From Paracoccaceae bacterium (GTDB lineage Bacteria; Pseudomonadota; Alphaproteobacteria; Rhodobacterales; Rhodobacteraceae), in contig JADGFD010000001.1 of the NCBI GenBank assembly GCA_016744015.1, forward strand, positions 248,001 through 312,000: DNA of 64,000 bases. Reading direction: 5' to 3'. Shown here piece by piece: positions 1-8,516 of this stretch. The notes under the pieces are model-generated. The model saw nothing but the letters and a program-made list of their open reading frames with translations, was not told the DNA's origin and did not search any database. Within the stretch, counting starts at the first letter, position 1; each line of letters begins with the position of its first letter. The position numbers and the translations under genes are program-made.

Positions 1-89
1 CGCTTATGCCCAATATGCTGGCCCCACCTCGCAGCCGCGCCTTTGAGGCCACGCTTGCCTGAAACCGCTTGCGCCCCTAGGATACCGCC
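1..89. other. Window edge, no gene assignable
   Basis: The first 89 bases precede the AraC-type gene. Short open stretches run to stops near positions 46 and 62 on the plus strand. Either could be the tail of a gene that begins outside the window, but neither is long enough to recognise. Confidence 0.3.
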
Positions 90-839
90 ATGAGCCAGCA
101 CTCCGCCTATTGTTTTTACAAGGTTTTTGAGCCTGAACCGGCCAAAACCATTCAGTTTGACAGGCACTACCTGCTTTATGCCGCCAAGGGCAGCATGCGG
201 CTGGAAGCGGCGGGGAAAACATGGGTCTTGCCGCCGTCTCGTGCGGCTTGGCTGGCCGCAAACACGCCCATTGGCATGAGCTTTTCCACACCGATCACCT
301 GTTGTTCGGTGCTATATGACCCCGCCAAATTTTCGGCCCCAAAGCAGCCCTGCACTGTGTTTGAGATAACACCTTTAGCGCGAGAAATGATTTTGCACTG
401 TCGGGCATGGGGGCCGGAGGCCGCCGCGCATGAGCCCTTGGCTGCGCAAATGTTTGCCACGCTCGCAACGCTCAGCCAAAAGCTGGCCGATGCGCCGTGT
501 AATATCTGGATTCCAACAGGGTCTTCGGCTGGCCTAAAACGCGCATTGCGGTTTACCCAAGCGCATCTGGATGCGGATATCTCCTTGGCAGAGGTCGCCG
601 CTGCGGCCCATCTTTCCGAGCGCAGTTTAGCGCGGCGGTTCTCGGAGGAAATCGGGATGACTTGGCGCCAGACCCAACGAAGAATGCGGATGATTAGCGC
701 GATGGAACTATTGGCCGAAGGCGCGCGCATTACCGACATTGCCTTCGCTGTTGGCTATAGCTCGCAAAGCGCCTTTAATGCAGCTTTTAAGGCCTTTTCA
801 GGTGAAAGCCCCACCGCGTTTTTACGGCGCGAAATGTAA
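90..839 (+). CDS. AraC-family transcriptional regulator
   Basis: 249-residue DNA-binding regulator. The N-terminal ~130 residues look like a cupin-type effector domain (an aromatic-rich start, then the LYAAKGSMRLEAAGK strand region). The C-terminal ~100 residues form the AraC double helix-turn-helix: LAEVAAAAHLSERSLARRF is the first HTH and ITDIAFAVGYSSQSAFNAAF the second, which is the most diagnostic segment. The target is unknown. Its natural neighbour is probably upstream, outside the window. It is followed within a few bases by a hairpin that serves mainly the opposite strand. The family is sure; the ligand is not. Confidence 0.9.
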   Translation: MSQHSAYCFYKVFEPEPAKTIQFDRHYLLYAAKGSMRLEAAGKTWVLPPSRAAWLAANTPIGMSFSTPITCCSVLYDPAKFSAPKQPCTVFEITPLAREMILHCRAWGPEAAAHEPLAAQMFATLATLSQKLADAPCNIWIPTGSSAGLKRALRFTQAHLDADISLAEVAAAAHLSERSLARRFSEEIGMTWRQTQRRMRMISAMELLAEGARITDIAFAVGYSSQSAFNAAFKAFSGESPTAFLRREM

Positions 840-864
840 AAAAGCCACCCCGAAGGGTGGCTTT
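838..864 (-). terminator. Rho-independent terminator for the DUF1127 gene
   Basis: A perfect 10-bp stem (AAAGCCACCC / GGGTGGCTTT) with a CGAA loop lies between convergent genes. Read on the minus strand it is followed by a run of six T, so it terminates the DUF1127 gene. On the plus strand it has no T-run beyond the stem, so it is a weaker terminator for the AraC gene. Confidence 0.8.
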
Positions 865-886
865 GGAAATCGTAACGAAAGGAAAA

Positions 887-1105
887 TTAGTGCTGCAAGG
901 CACGTTGGGAAGCTGCGCGGATGTTTGCGCGCTCCAAGCCGATATCTTCAAGCTGGGCGTTGCTCAGGCCTTGCAGCACCTGTTCGGTTTTGTGAGCGCG
1001 GTAAGCGCCCACAATGCCGCTGATCAAAGCGTCAAATGCGTTTACGATGCGGAAGGTGGAAACGGCCCCAAAAGGTACCGCACGAGAAGTTGTCATGATA
1101 GCCAT
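887..1105 (-). CDS. DUF1127 (YjiS-like) small protein
   Basis: 72-residue protein. The C-terminal half carries the DUF1127 signature (LQGLSNAQLEDIGLERANI), the pattern of short alphaproteobacterial proteins. Some members have been linked to RNA or stress regulation; the role here is unknown. I chose the start at 1105 because AAGGAG lies 7-8 bases upstream on the minus strand; an upstream in-frame extension exists but has no such site and is not DUF1127-like. It is divergent from ruvC and has a strong terminator at its 3' end, which fits a short monocistronic and probably abundant transcript. Confidence 0.85.
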   Translation of the reverse strand: MAIMTTSRAVPFGAVSTFRIVNAFDALISGIVGAYRAHKTEQVLQGLSNAQLEDIGLERANIRAASQRALQH

Positions 1106-1295
1106 CAGAGGGGCTCCTTTAAGTTTGTGTTGGCCGATATCTGCATCGGGTATCTGGCAAATAGGCCTAGAAGCTGAGTCAGACAAGCTGCATTTTGCCA
1201 TGCCCGCTATGCGGTTTTTGCATGGGTAAGGGTTTTCCTCTTGGCGCTTGTTCCCCTTTCGTGCTAAAGCTGGCAAAACAACAGGGAAACAGGCA

Positions 1296-1802
1296 ATGCG
1301 GGTGATGGGAATTGATCCGGGGCTTAGGCGCACCGGATGGGGGGTGGTGGATGCTGTGGGCAGCAAAATTACTCATGTTGCGAACGGCGTGTGCGCCTCC
1401 GAGGGGGATGATCTCTCAGAGCGTTTACTTAGCCTTTACATGCAGTTAACCGATGTCATGCACCGCTATCAACCGGAAACGGCAGCGGTGGAGCATACCT
1501 TTGTGAATAAAGATGCGGCGGGGACACTGAAGCTTGGGCAAGCCCGCGGCATATGTCTTTTGGTGCCCGCCAAGGCAGGGCTTGAGGTGGCAGAATATGC
1601 CCCGAATGCAGTGAAAAAAGTGGTGGTCGGCGTGGGGCACGCCGATAAAAAGCAGGTGGAGCATATGGTGCGCTTGCAGCTTCCGGGCATAAGCATTGCC
1701 AATGCAGATGCTTCAGACGCCCTTGCCATTGCCCTTTGCCATACCCACCACGCGCGGTTTTCCAACCGTTTACAAACCGCTATTGAAAAGGCCAGCGCAT
1801 GA
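1296..1802 (+). CDS. ruvC: Crossover junction endodeoxyribonuclease RuvC
   Basis: 168-residue Holliday-junction resolvase that cuts four-way recombination junctions after RuvAB branch migration. The N-terminus [16 protein letters not shown] contains the first catalytic Asp, and [23 protein letters not shown] carries the Glu and the conserved substrate-contact region. The C-terminal [15 protein letters not shown] supplies the last acidic pair. An upstream in-frame extension is rejected because RuvC always starts at the beta-strand before GIDPG. The gene overlaps ruvA by four bases (ATGA), so ruvC-ruvA-ruvB form one operon. Confidence 0.97.
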   Translation: MRVMGIDPGLRRTGWGVVDAVGSKITHVANGVCASEGDDLSERLLSLYMQLTDVMHRYQPETAAVEHTFVNKDAAGTLKLGQARGICLLVPAKAGLEVAEYAPNAVKKVVVGVGHADKKQVEHMVRLQLPGISIANADASDALAIALCHTHHARFSNRLQTAIEKASA

Positions 1803-2455
1803 TCGGAAAAATATCAGGACGGCTAGATTATATCGGTGCCGACCATGTGATGATTGATACTGGCGGGGTGGGTTATGTGGTTTTTGTGTCCTCCCGCACG
1901 CTGGCTGCGATGCCCCCTTTGGGGGGGGCGGTGGCGGTATTTACTGAGCTTCTGGTGCGCGAAGATCTGCTCCAGCTTTTCGGTTTTCTCAGCATGGGCG
2001 AGCGGGAATGGCACCGCTTGCTGGTGAGTGTGCAAGGCGTGGGTGCCAAGGCGGCGCTGGCGATTATGGGCACGCTCGGGGCAGAGGGCGTAAGCCGTGC
2101 TATTACGCTGGGCGACCAAACCGCCATAAAAGCCGCCCCCGGCGTGGGGCCAAAACTGGCGCAGCGCGTGGTGCTAGAACTGAAAGACAAGGCCCATAAG
2201 GTGATGGCAATGGGCGGCGCGGCGACCAAGGTGGTGGATACCCCCAAGGCTGAAACGCTTGAAAAACCAGAGGAATACGAGGTGGTAGACACCACACCTG
2301 ACCTTGAGGGCAACGCCCAAGCCGATGCCCTTTCGGCGCTGGTCAACCTTGGCTACGGCCATGGGGATGCGGCCACAGCGATAGCGCAGGCAGGTGAGGG
2401 CGAGGCCCCCGAGCTTATCCGCAACGCGCTGCGCTTGCTGGCACCGAAAGGCTAG
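1799..2455 (+). CDS. ruvA: Holliday junction branch migration protein RuvA
   Basis: 218 residues. It binds the four-way junction as a tetramer and loads the RuvB motor. The N-terminal OB fold ([13 protein letters not shown]) is followed by two helix-hairpin-helix motifs ([12 protein letters not shown] and [13 protein letters not shown]). A long acidic linker (about residues 140-170) leads to domain III, which regulates RuvB ([13 protein letters not shown]). It overlaps ruvC by four bases, and its stop lies three bases before ruvB, the usual co-translated arrangement. Confidence 0.97.
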   Translation: MIGKISGRLDYIGADHVMIDTGGVGYVVFVSSRTLAAMPPLGGAVAVFTELLVREDLLQLFGFLSMGEREWHRLLVSVQGVGAKAALAIMGTLGAEGVSRAITLGDQTAIKAAPGVGPKLAQRVVLELKDKAHKVMAMGGAATKVVDTPKAETLEKPEEYEVVDTTPDLEGNAQADALSALVNLGYGHGDAATAIAQAGEGEAPELIRNALRLLAPKG

Positions 2456-2458
2456 GGC

Positions 2459-3475
2459 ATGGAACCTGACCAAACCCTCCGCCCCGAAGAGCAGCCGCAG
2501 GATGCTGACCGCGCTTTGCGGCCACAAGTGCTGGATGAATTTATAGGGCAGGCTGAGGCGCGGGCCAATTTGGCCGTGTTTATCGAAAGCGCCAAGCGGC
2601 GCGGGCAGGCGATGGATCACACGCTATTTTATGGCCCGCCGGGGCTGGGGAAAACCACGCTGGCGCAAATTATGAGCCGTGAGCTTGGGGTGAATTTTCG
2701 GATGACCAGCGGGCCGGTGCTGGCTAAGGCTGGTGACCTTGCGGCGATTCTTACCAACTTGGACGAGCGAGACGTGCTGTTCATTGATGAAATCCACCGG
2801 ATGAACCCCGCCGTGGAGGAAATTCTTTATCCGGCGCTGGAGGACTTTGAGCTTGATCTGGTTATCGGCGAGGGCCCCGCCGCCCGCACCGTGCGAATAG
2901 ATTTGCAGCCCTTTACGCTGGTGGGTGCCACCACCCGCCTTGGCTTGCTGACCACGCCCTTGCGGGACCGTTTTGGCATTCCGACACGGCTGGAATTTTA
3001 CACGGTAGAGGAGCTGGTGCTGATCGTCACCCGCGCTGCCAAGCTGATGAAGGCGGAGGCCACGCCACAAGGGGCTATTGAAATTGCGCGGCGGGCGCGG
3101 GGCACGCCACGCGTGGCGGGCCGGTTGCTGCGCCGCGTGGTTGATTTTGCTATTGTGCAGGGCAACGGGAAGGTGACGGAAGAGATCGCCAACATCGCGC
3201 TGACACGGCTCGGGGTCGATGACCTCGGGCTAGATGGCGCCGACCGCCGCTACCTGAAACTGCTGGCTGAAAACTATGGCGGCGGCCCCGTGGGGGTGGA
3301 AACAATTGCCGCAGCCCTTTCTGAGGCGAGGGATGCTATTGAGGAGGTCATCGAGCCTTTCTTGCTACAGCAGGGCCTAATTCAACGCACCCCGCGCGGG
3401 CGGATGCTGGCAGCCAAAGCGTGGCAACACCTTGGCCTTGCAGCCCCCCGAAGCGACGACCTTTTTGGAGATTAA
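2459..3475 (+). CDS. ruvB: Holliday junction helicase RuvB
   Basis: 338-residue AAA+ hexameric motor for branch migration. Walker A is [11 protein letters not shown] (about residues 60-70), Walker B is VLFIDEIHR, sensor 1 is LVGATTRLG, and the arginine finger region is LRDRFG. The C-terminal winged helix ([13 protein letters not shown], then RTPRGR) contacts DNA. The length matches the family. It is the third gene of the ruv operon, and the next gene starts two bases after its stop, so that gene is probably cotranscribed. Confidence 0.97.
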   Translation: MEPDQTLRPEEQPQDADRALRPQVLDEFIGQAEARANLAVFIESAKRRGQAMDHTLFYGPPGLGKTTLAQIMSRELGVNFRMTSGPVLAKAGDLAAILTNLDERDVLFIDEIHRMNPAVEEILYPALEDFELDLVIGEGPAARTVRIDLQPFTLVGATTRLGLLTTPLRDRFGIPTRLEFYTVEELVLIVTRAAKLMKAEATPQGAIEIARRARGTPRVAGRLLRRVVDFAIVQGNGKVTEEIANIALTRLGVDDLGLDGADRRYLKLLAENYGGGPVGVETIAAALSEARDAIEEVIEPFLLQQGLIQRTPRGRMLAAKAWQHLGLAAPRSDDLFGD

Positions 3476-3476
3476 C

Positions 3477-4142
3477 ATGATCAATGACGGTTTTGACGAG
3501 AGCCAGATCGAAGCGCTTTTCACCCATGATAACCAATACCGCTTTGCCCGCTGGGGCCGCCCGATTGCCCCCGTGGTTTTTGGCACCGACGATAAATCGC
3601 TGGATGCCATTAAGGAAGCTTTTGCTGCTGTGGCGGGTATTGCCAACATGAAGCTGGAAGAACTGGACCCCGAGCTGGGCGCGAATTTTCTGGTATTTTT
3701 CTGCTCGAAATGGGAAGAAATTGGCGAGGTGCCGGACCTTGATAAAATGATGCCTGGGCTGGAGGGGCTGATCGGTCAGCTCAACCGTGCGGGCGCCAAC
3801 CAGTATCGCCATTTTGCCTTTGACGACCAAGGCGGCATTAAAATGTGCATTTTGCTGATCAAGGTGGATGCGGAAATGGCCAAGCTTTCAGTGCAAGCTT
3901 TGGCGACCGACCAAATGGCGCGGTCAATCCTGCTGTGGAGTGAAACGGCGTTCCTGCTGAAATCCCCCATCGGGATTATTGAGGCCAATAATATGGCGAT
4001 TGTGCGCCCGCCCATTGCGGCTGTTATCCGCTGCGCTTATGACGCAACCATGCCCGTGGCCGCTGAAGACCCAACCCACACCTTGCGGCTGGCGTCACGG
4101 GTGATGCAGCTTTTGGTTGACGGAGATGAGGATGACGATTGA
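3477..4142 (+). CDS. Conserved hypothetical protein downstream of ruvB
   Basis: 221-residue soluble protein with no signal peptide or membrane segment. I do not recognise a family. It starts at MINDGFDES, two bases after the ruvB stop, with GGAG a few bases upstream inside ruvB. The tail is very acidic (DGDEDDD). The close spacing says it is expressed with ruvCAB, but nothing in the sequence shows a role in recombination. A terminator follows the stop. Confidence 0.75.
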   Translation: MINDGFDESQIEALFTHDNQYRFARWGRPIAPVVFGTDDKSLDAIKEAFAAVAGIANMKLEELDPELGANFLVFFCSKWEEIGEVPDLDKMMPGLEGLIGQLNRAGANQYRHFAFDDQGGIKMCILLIKVDAEMAKLSVQALATDQMARSILLWSETAFLLKSPIGIIEANNMAIVRPPIAAVIRCAYDATMPVAAEDPTHTLRLASRVMQLLVDGDEDDD

Positions 4143-4146
4143 TATT

Positions 4147-4178
4147 GCGGGGAGCTACATTCGCTCCCCGCGGTTTTT
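4147..4178 (+). terminator. Terminator of the ruv operon
   Basis: A 9-bp GC-rich stem (GCGGGGAGC / GCTCCCCGC), with a 7-base loop, is followed by GGTTTTT. It lies directly after the ruvB-distal gene and ends next to the stop of a convergent lipoprotein gene. Confidence 0.85.
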
Positions 4179-4538
4179 CTAGCCTCTAAAAATGCGCCAA
4201 GAGGCAAGCTTGCAGACATCAAGGCCGCGGCGGGTAAGGGTTTGCCCACCTTCCATAGTGACCTGAAAGTTGTAAAGGCACTGGCCAGTGCCGTCGTCAA
4301 TAAGCACGGTTTTGGAGGAGTTTCTCCGAATGCGGCCCTCAAGAATATTGGTGCTCCACTGGCCGGTCGTGGCATTTTGCACGCGCACCCGTAACATGGT
4401 TACGGGTGTGTCGTTAATAATTTCGGCGCGTCGGCTGATCTGGTCTGCTGACTCAACGATGGGTGACGATGTTAGATTTGGTGATTCACAGGCGGCAAGT
4501 GCGAGTACAGATGCAACCGCTAAAAAAATTGACTTCAT
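4179..4538 (-). CDS. Small putative lipoprotein
   Basis: 119 residues with a lipoprotein signal peptide: MKSIFLAVASVLALAACES places the lipobox LAAC at residues 14-17, so Cys17 would be lipidated. The mature part is short, with two further cysteines (QCLYNF and DVCKLAS) that could pair, and looks like a small beta domain. No family is recognised. The mature protein does not start with Asp at +2, so outer-membrane sorting is likely. It is convergent with the ruv operon. Confidence 0.75.
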   Translation of the reverse strand: MKSIFLAVASVLALAACESPNLTSSPIVESADQISRRAEIINDTPVTMLRVRVQNATTGQWSTNILEGRIRRNSSKTVLIDDGTGQCLYNFQVTMEGGQTLTRRGLDVCKLASWRIFRG

Positions 4539-4686
4539 GTCTTGGATATCCCTAATATGGTTTTATGGAAAGCGCGTAGTGCCTTCTACAGGTAGTATGC
4601 CAAGTTTTTATGAGACCGTAAAGGGAGAGTCTATCGCTTTGATCTAACGCTTACCTTACATAAGTCAGAATAGCGATTGAGATTGT

Positions 4687-5202
4687 CTATTCGTCTTTGC
4701 CGCTGCCCATCAGCCGTTTTACCCAGCCTTTTTTCTTGGCGTCCAGATCGTCTTCATCCGCTGGCCCTTCTAAGGCGGTCTGAAAGTTTTCAAAAAACTT
4801 GTCGGCCATTTTTTTAGCAAAGCCATCTACCAGCCGCGAGCCGATTTGCGCCAGCTTTCCACCCACGCGGGCTTCGACTTCATAGCTCAGCTCGGTGCCG
4901 CCATCTACATCTGCCAGCCCCACTTTGGCCCCGCCTTTGGCAAAGCCCGCCGCGCCGCCTTTGCCTTCTCCAGAAATCGTATAGCTTTCCTGCGGCACGA
5001 TATCTGTCAGCATGACCGCGCCCTTAAAGGTTGCCTTAACCGGCCCCACCTTTTGGGTTACTACAGCCGCAAAGCCGCCATCTTCATCACGGATCATTTC
5101 CGAGCAGCCCGGAATGCAGGCTTTGAGCACATCGGGGTCGTTTAACGCCTCCCAAACGGCTTCGCGGCTGGCGTTAATTGTGCGGCTTCCGGTGAGCTCC
5201 AT
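4687..5202 (-). CDS. CoxG-like SRPBCC family protein
   Basis: 171 residues of the CO-dehydrogenase subunit G family (SRPBCC lipid/ligand-binding fold): MELTGSRTINASREAVWEALNDPDVLKACIPGC is the family N-terminus and VGGKLAQIGSRLVDGFAKKMADKFF the typical C-terminal helix. The start at 5202 has AAGGGA upstream. Family members are thought to help anchor or mature molybdenum hydroxylases of the CoxL type; that role is family knowledge, not shown here. It lies 51 bases downstream of pccR on the same strand and is far from the coxSLM genes at 27-30.6 kb, though it could still serve them. Confidence 0.85.
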   Translation of the reverse strand: MELTGSRTINASREAVWEALNDPDVLKACIPGCSEMIRDEDGGFAAVVTQKVGPVKATFKGAVMLTDIVPQESYTISGEGKGGAAGFAKGGAKVGLADVDGGTELSYEVEARVGGKLAQIGSRLVDGFAKKMADKFFENFQTALEGPADEDDLDAKKKGWVKRLMGSGKDE

Positions 5203-5253
5203 ATCTATCCCTTTTGTTTTTTGCCAGCATAGCGTGGCCATTGCCAGCGTCAA

Positions 5254-6648
5254 TCAGCCAATTTCATAGGGCAGAACACCGCGCTGCATGGGGTTGATGC
5301 GCAGCGGTTTTTCCAGTGGTGGCACCGCGCGTTGGTGGCAATGGGTGCGCTCACAAATTCGGCAGGAAATGCCAATGGGCTCAAAGCTGCCGGTTTTGCT
5401 AACGTCAAAATCATCGGCATAAACTAAGGCCTCAGCATGGGTTATCTCGCAACCCAGCCCAATGGAAAAGCGCGGCTTGGGGGCCCCAAATGCGCCGCCG
5501 GGCTTGGTGATATCTTTCGCGAGGCAAAAATAGCGCACGCCGTCAGGGGTTTCGGCGAGTTGGCGCAGATAGCGGGTGGGGGTTTCAAAGGCGCGATGCA
5601 CATTCCATAGCGGGCAGGCCCCGCCAAAGCGCGCAAATTGCAGCCGCGTGGCGGAGTGGCGCTTGGTGATGGTGCCTGCCTGGTCAACCCGCACAAAGAA
5701 AAATGGCACGCCTTTGGCACCCGTGCGTTGTAGGGTGGAAAGCCTGTGCGCCACTTGTTCAATGCTGGCGCCGAAGCGTTCGGCAATCCGGTCGAGATCA
5801 TGGCGCAGGCTTTGCGCCGCTGCGAGGAAGGGCGCATAGGGCAAAAGCGCAGCGCCAGCAAAATAATTCGCCAGCCCGATTTTACAAATAGCGCGGGCTT
5901 CGGGTGTGCTGAAATTGGCAAAGTCGAGCGTGGCTTCCAGCAGGGCGTCATGCTCGATCAGCGAAATCTGGTGGGCAATTTGAAAGGCTTGGCTGGCGTG
6001 GGCGGCATCTGCTTGCAGGGTGAGCTTGCCATTGCTGAACTGCCGAAGCCCACCTTTGGCATAATGAATATCTATCCCGTGTTGGCGGGCGAGATGCTGG
6101 CTGAGTAGCGCCACATGGTTGCCGCTTCCCAGCCCCGCCCGGCTGGCAAAGCTCTCGGCGGCGCGGTCTACAGCGTCAATATAGTTGTCGCAGTAATGGA
6201 AAAAATCGCGCACCTCTTCCCACGGTTGCGGGTCTAGCCCGGTGGCGTCTTGCCCCAGTGCCTCATTCAGCGAGGCGAGGCGGTCTTGCGCATTATTATG
6301 CGCTCTATGCAGATTGAGGAAGGCGCGGGCGAGGGCAGGGGCGTTGGAGGCGGTGAGTTGAAGGTCGGCCAGCGGCGGGGCCTCGCCAAAAAGCGGGTCG
6401 GCCAAAGCTTCGCGCATGTCCACCACCATCCGGTCAGCCTCAGCCACCGAAAGCTCTGTGACATCAAAGCCAAACTCCTGCGCCATGGCCAGAACAACGC
6501 CAGCAGATATAGGTCTGTGGTTGTTCTCCATTTGATTGAGGTAAGAAAGCGAGACACCAAGCTTTTCAGCAAAGGACTTTTGGGTAAGGCTACGCTTGAG
6601 GCGGACCTCGCGGAGCTTAACACCGGCATAGAGTTTTTGAGTGGCCAT
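5254..6648 (-). CDS. pccR: ScfR-family regulator, PccR-like
   Basis: 464 residues. An N-terminal XRE helix-turn-helix (LTQKSFAEKLGVSLSYLNQMENN, about residues 20-45) is followed by a long sensor region. The C-terminus has the short-chain fatty-acyl-CoA regulator hallmark cysteines (ISCRICERTHCHQRAVPP). This family (PccR, RamB, MccR types) senses acyl-CoA or methylcitrate-cycle state and binds TTTGCAAA-type sites. The assignment to PccR rests on the family and on pccB lying 2 kb away with such sites in its promoter. In the Rhodobacter arrangement I know of, pccR is close to pccB; here a TetR-PspA-YiaA module lies between them. Confidence 0.85.
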   Translation of the reverse strand: MATQKLYAGVKLREVRLKRSLTQKSFAEKLGVSLSYLNQMENNHRPISAGVVLAMAQEFGFDVTELSVAEADRMVVDMREALADPLFGEAPPLADLQLTASNAPALARAFLNLHRAHNNAQDRLASLNEALGQDATGLDPQPWEEVRDFFHYCDNYIDAVDRAAESFASRAGLGSGNHVALLSQHLARQHGIDIHYAKGGLRQFSNGKLTLQADAAHASQAFQIAHQISLIEHDALLEATLDFANFSTPEARAICKIGLANYFAGAALLPYAPFLAAAQSLRHDLDRIAERFGASIEQVAHRLSTLQRTGAKGVPFFFVRVDQAGTITKRHSATRLQFARFGGACPLWNVHRAFETPTRYLRQLAETPDGVRYFCLAKDITKPGGAFGAPKPRFSIGLGCEITHAEALVYADDFDVSKTGSFEPIGISCRICERTHCHQRAVPPLEKPLRINPMQRGVLPYEIG

Positions 6649-6783
6649 AAGGCGAGTATAGCATAGATTGCGAAATTGGGAATAGCGACTGCAAAAACGC
6701 GAAGAATAGTAAAATATGTTCTAATGCAAATAGTTAGCGTAAGTCCTTTCTCCTACTAAACTAGGTTAGTAGAAGGCCTACGC

Positions 6784-6815
6784 AAAAAAAAACGGGCCGG
6801 AAAATCGGCCCGTTT
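6784..6815 (-). terminator. Terminator of the pspA-yiaA operon
   Basis: A 10-bp stem (AAACGGGCCG / CGGCCCGTTT) with a 6-base loop. On the minus strand it is followed by a long T-run. It ends the pspA-yiaA transcript and separates it from the pccR promoter region (6649-6783), which has no further gene. Confidence 0.88.
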
Positions 6816-6833
6816 ACAATAGAGTAGCCTTGG

Positions 6834-7109
6834 CTATTTGTCTTTCTCGACCACATATTCGGCAAGGATGTTTTCGGCCTTGGCGGCTTCGAGCTTGGAA
6901 ATCCGGTCTTCGGAGATGCGGTCGTCCAAGCGGTATTTGACAACATTCACCAATGCTAGGGTTAGAAGGCCGATGCCCATGGCCCAATAGCCTTTTGTCG
7001 AGAAATCAACCGGCGCGTAGTAAATTGACCCCGCGAGCATGCCGTAAGCAAAGAGCACGCCAATGCCGTTAAAGATGAGATATATTGAGTTGGATTCGTT
7101 GTTAAACAT
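6834..7109 (-). CDS. YiaA/YiaB-type two-helix inner membrane protein
   Basis: 91 residues. Two membrane helices (about residues 8-30 and 41-58) match the YiaAB two-helix pattern, followed by a charged helical tail of about 30 residues. AAGGAA precedes the start at 7109. It is the second gene of an operon, 11 bases after the PspA-like gene, and is followed by a strong terminator. YiaAB proteins are of unknown function but recur beside PspA-like genes, which suggests a membrane-integrity role; that is inference. Confidence 0.8.
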   Translation of the reverse strand: MFNNESNSIYLIFNGIGVLFAYGMLAGSIYYAPVDFSTKGYWAMGIGLLTLALVNVVKYRLDDRISEDRISKLEAAKAENILAEYVVEKDK

Positions 7110-7120
7110 GATAAATTCCT

Positions 7121-7789
7121 TTAGTTAGATTTTAGGCGTGCCAAGACATCGGCAGCCGTTGATTTTGTCGCTGGACCGAAGCCCTCATGGGCGAGTTTGT
7201 CGCCAATATTCTCATGTTTCAAGGCGGCGTTGATGTCTCGCAGCACTTCACCTTGCTCAAAGGGGTCTTCGCGACCCATTACGCGGGCGATCAACTCTTC
7301 GGCTTCTTCAAAGCTGTTCTCAGCGCCCGGCGCCATGCGCGCTTGCATCTTTTGCTCGGCTTGCACGGCTTTGGCCGAAATCGCGCTTTGCTTAAGGTCA
7401 ATAATCCGGCGGTGTGCAGCTTCTACCGAATGCCGCAAGCGGGTGATTTTGGTTTCCAGCCTGTTGGCGGTATCACAGCGCAGGGTGCTTTCGTTTTCCA
7501 GCTGGGCAATCGCCACAGCGGCCTCGGTGGCCAAGTCCTCTCGGTCATCCTCAAGCGCGGCTTTGGCGCGGCTGGTCAGGTCAATAATGCGCCTGTCCAG
7601 CGCCTCGATTTGCTTGCTTTCATTGCGGTGCCGCAAGATCAGGCTCGCAAGCGTGGCTTTGGCCGCCTTAAGCGAGCCATCAGCCTCGCGGATTTTTTGA
7701 TCAATCAGATCAATCGCGAAATGATCCCTCATGCGATCATTGGCGCGGGCTTGAGAGCCTTTTATCAGGGTGCTTAGGGTGTTAAACAT
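7121..7789 (-). CDS. PspA/IM30-family protein
   Basis: 222 residues, almost entirely helical with long coiled coils (about residues 25-160), ending in a separate C-terminal helical segment. This is the pattern of PspA/Vipp1 membrane-remodelling proteins. The start at MFNTLSTLIKG (7789) is chosen because GGAGG lies seven bases upstream; a 21-residue upstream extension would run through the operators. The family binds stressed inner membrane. No PspF or sigma-54 signals are seen. Instead the promoter carries three TGAAC-N3-GTTCA palindromes, pointing to control by the adjacent TetR protein. Confidence 0.85.
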   Translation of the reverse strand: MFNTLSTLIKGSQARANDRMRDHFAIDLIDQKIREADGSLKAAKATLASLILRHRNESKQIEALDRRIIDLTSRAKAALEDDREDLATEAAVAIAQLENESTLRCDTANRLETKITRLRHSVEAAHRRIIDLKQSAISAKAVQAEQKMQARMAPGAENSFEEAEELIARVMGREDPFEQGEVLRDINAALKHENIGDKLAHEGFGPATKSTAADVLARLKSN

Positions 7790-7804
7790 TTTATCCTCCG
7801 TTTG

Positions 7805-7817
7805 TGAACCTTGTTCA
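7805..7817. promoter_or_regulatory. TetR operator copy 1 (pspA promoter)
   Basis: TGAAC-CTT-GTTCA, a perfect palindrome with a 3-base spacer, immediately downstream of the predicted pspA transcription start. Confidence 0.75.
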
Positions 7818-7824
7818 TATCTAG

Positions 7825-7852
7825 GATATAGGGGTGCTTGAACGATGTTCAA
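7825..7852 (-). promoter_or_regulatory. Predicted pspA promoter
   Basis: On the minus strand TTGAAC (7852-7847) and TATATC (7830-7825) are separated by 16 bases, giving a plausible sigma-70 type promoter about 35 bases upstream of the PspA start. The -35 hexamer is itself half of operator 2, so bound repressor would block polymerase. Confidence 0.5.
7838..7852. promoter_or_regulatory. TetR operator copy 2 (pspA promoter)
   Basis: TTGAAC-GAT-GTTCAA, a perfect 15-base palindrome. It overlaps the predicted -35 element of the pspA promoter. Confidence 0.8.
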
Positions 7853-7861
7853 GTAAATTTA

Positions 7862-7874
7862 TGAACTTTGTTCA
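7862..7874. promoter_or_regulatory. TetR operator copy 3 (pspA promoter)
   Basis: TGAAC-TTT-GTTCA, a perfect palindrome with a 3-base spacer. It lies between operator 2 and the stop codon of the tetR gene (7887). Confidence 0.75.
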
Positions 7875-7886
7875 AAATACTTTGAT

Positions 7887-8480
7887 TTAGGTGCCGATTT
7901 CTGATAAAATAAGGGTGATCATGCGCGAAATCTCTCTATGGGGTACTGCCGAAATACGTTTTTGCAGCCCAAGCCACACGATACCGTGGATAGAGGAGAA
8001 CAGCCCGCGCACTAGAAACTCCACGTCTTCTGCACCTAAATCCGGCCTCAGCTCGGCCACGGGGTGGCGAATATGGTCGAACAGCGCTTCAAGCGCCGCT
8101 ATATACCAGTCCGGAATTTCTTCGCCACGCGCCATATCAATCTCAAACAGGGCCGTCCATGCCGCAGTGTTTTCCTGTGCAAAATCAAGATAGGCCAGCC
8201 CCATGGCCACCAACCGCTCGCAAGGTGGCGCGGTGGAAAGGGGGGCCACTGCGCCCGACACCTGCGTGCTGAGGCGCTTGAAGGTCCGGCCATTAATGGC
8301 CAGTGCCAGGTGGTGCAAATCCGGGAACACATTATATATCGCCCCCACAGAGCAGCTCGCTTGGGCCGCGAGGTCTCGCGCTTTGAGCGCCTGTAAGCCT
8401 TGCGTCGTGATCACGGCTTCGCCAAGGTCAATCAGGCGGTTGTGGAGGTCTTGGCGGCGGGTTTCGGTTTTGCTGGGCAT
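7887..8480 (-). CDS. TetR/AcrR-family regulator of the PspA module
   Basis: 197 residues. The N-terminal TetR helix-turn-helix is clear (LKARDLAAQASCSVGAIYNVFPDLHHLALAI, about residues 32-62); the C-terminal helical domain would bind a ligand, which I cannot identify. A GGAG-type site precedes the start. Upstream of its own start lies one TTGAAC-N3-GTTCAA palindrome and downstream, before pspA, three more, so it very probably represses itself and the PspA-YiaA operon. It is transcribed in the same direction as pspA and is divergent from pccB. Confidence 0.9.
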   Translation of the reverse strand: MPSKTETRRQDLHNRLIDLGEAVITTQGLQALKARDLAAQASCSVGAIYNVFPDLHHLALAINGRTFKRLSTQVSGAVAPLSTAPPCERLVAMGLAYLDFAQENTAAWTALFEIDMARGEEIPDWYIAALEALFDHIRHPVAELRPDLGAEDVEFLVRGLFSSIHGIVWLGLQKRISAVPHREISRMITLILSEIGT

Positions 8481-8491
8481 CGGGGCTCCTT

Positions 8492-8506
8492 TTGAACGTG
8501 GTTCAA
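8492..8506. promoter_or_regulatory. TetR operator copy 4 (tetR autoregulation)
   Basis: TTGAAC-GTG-GTTCAA, a perfect 15-base palindrome 12 bases upstream of the tetR start codon. It uses the same half-sites as the three copies before pspA. Confidence 0.8.
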
Positions 8507-8516
8507 CCTAGGTCAC

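Noticed and set aside
4-291. Minus-strand open frame at the window start
   Set aside because: It is antisense to the AraC gene, with no domain or ribosome site.
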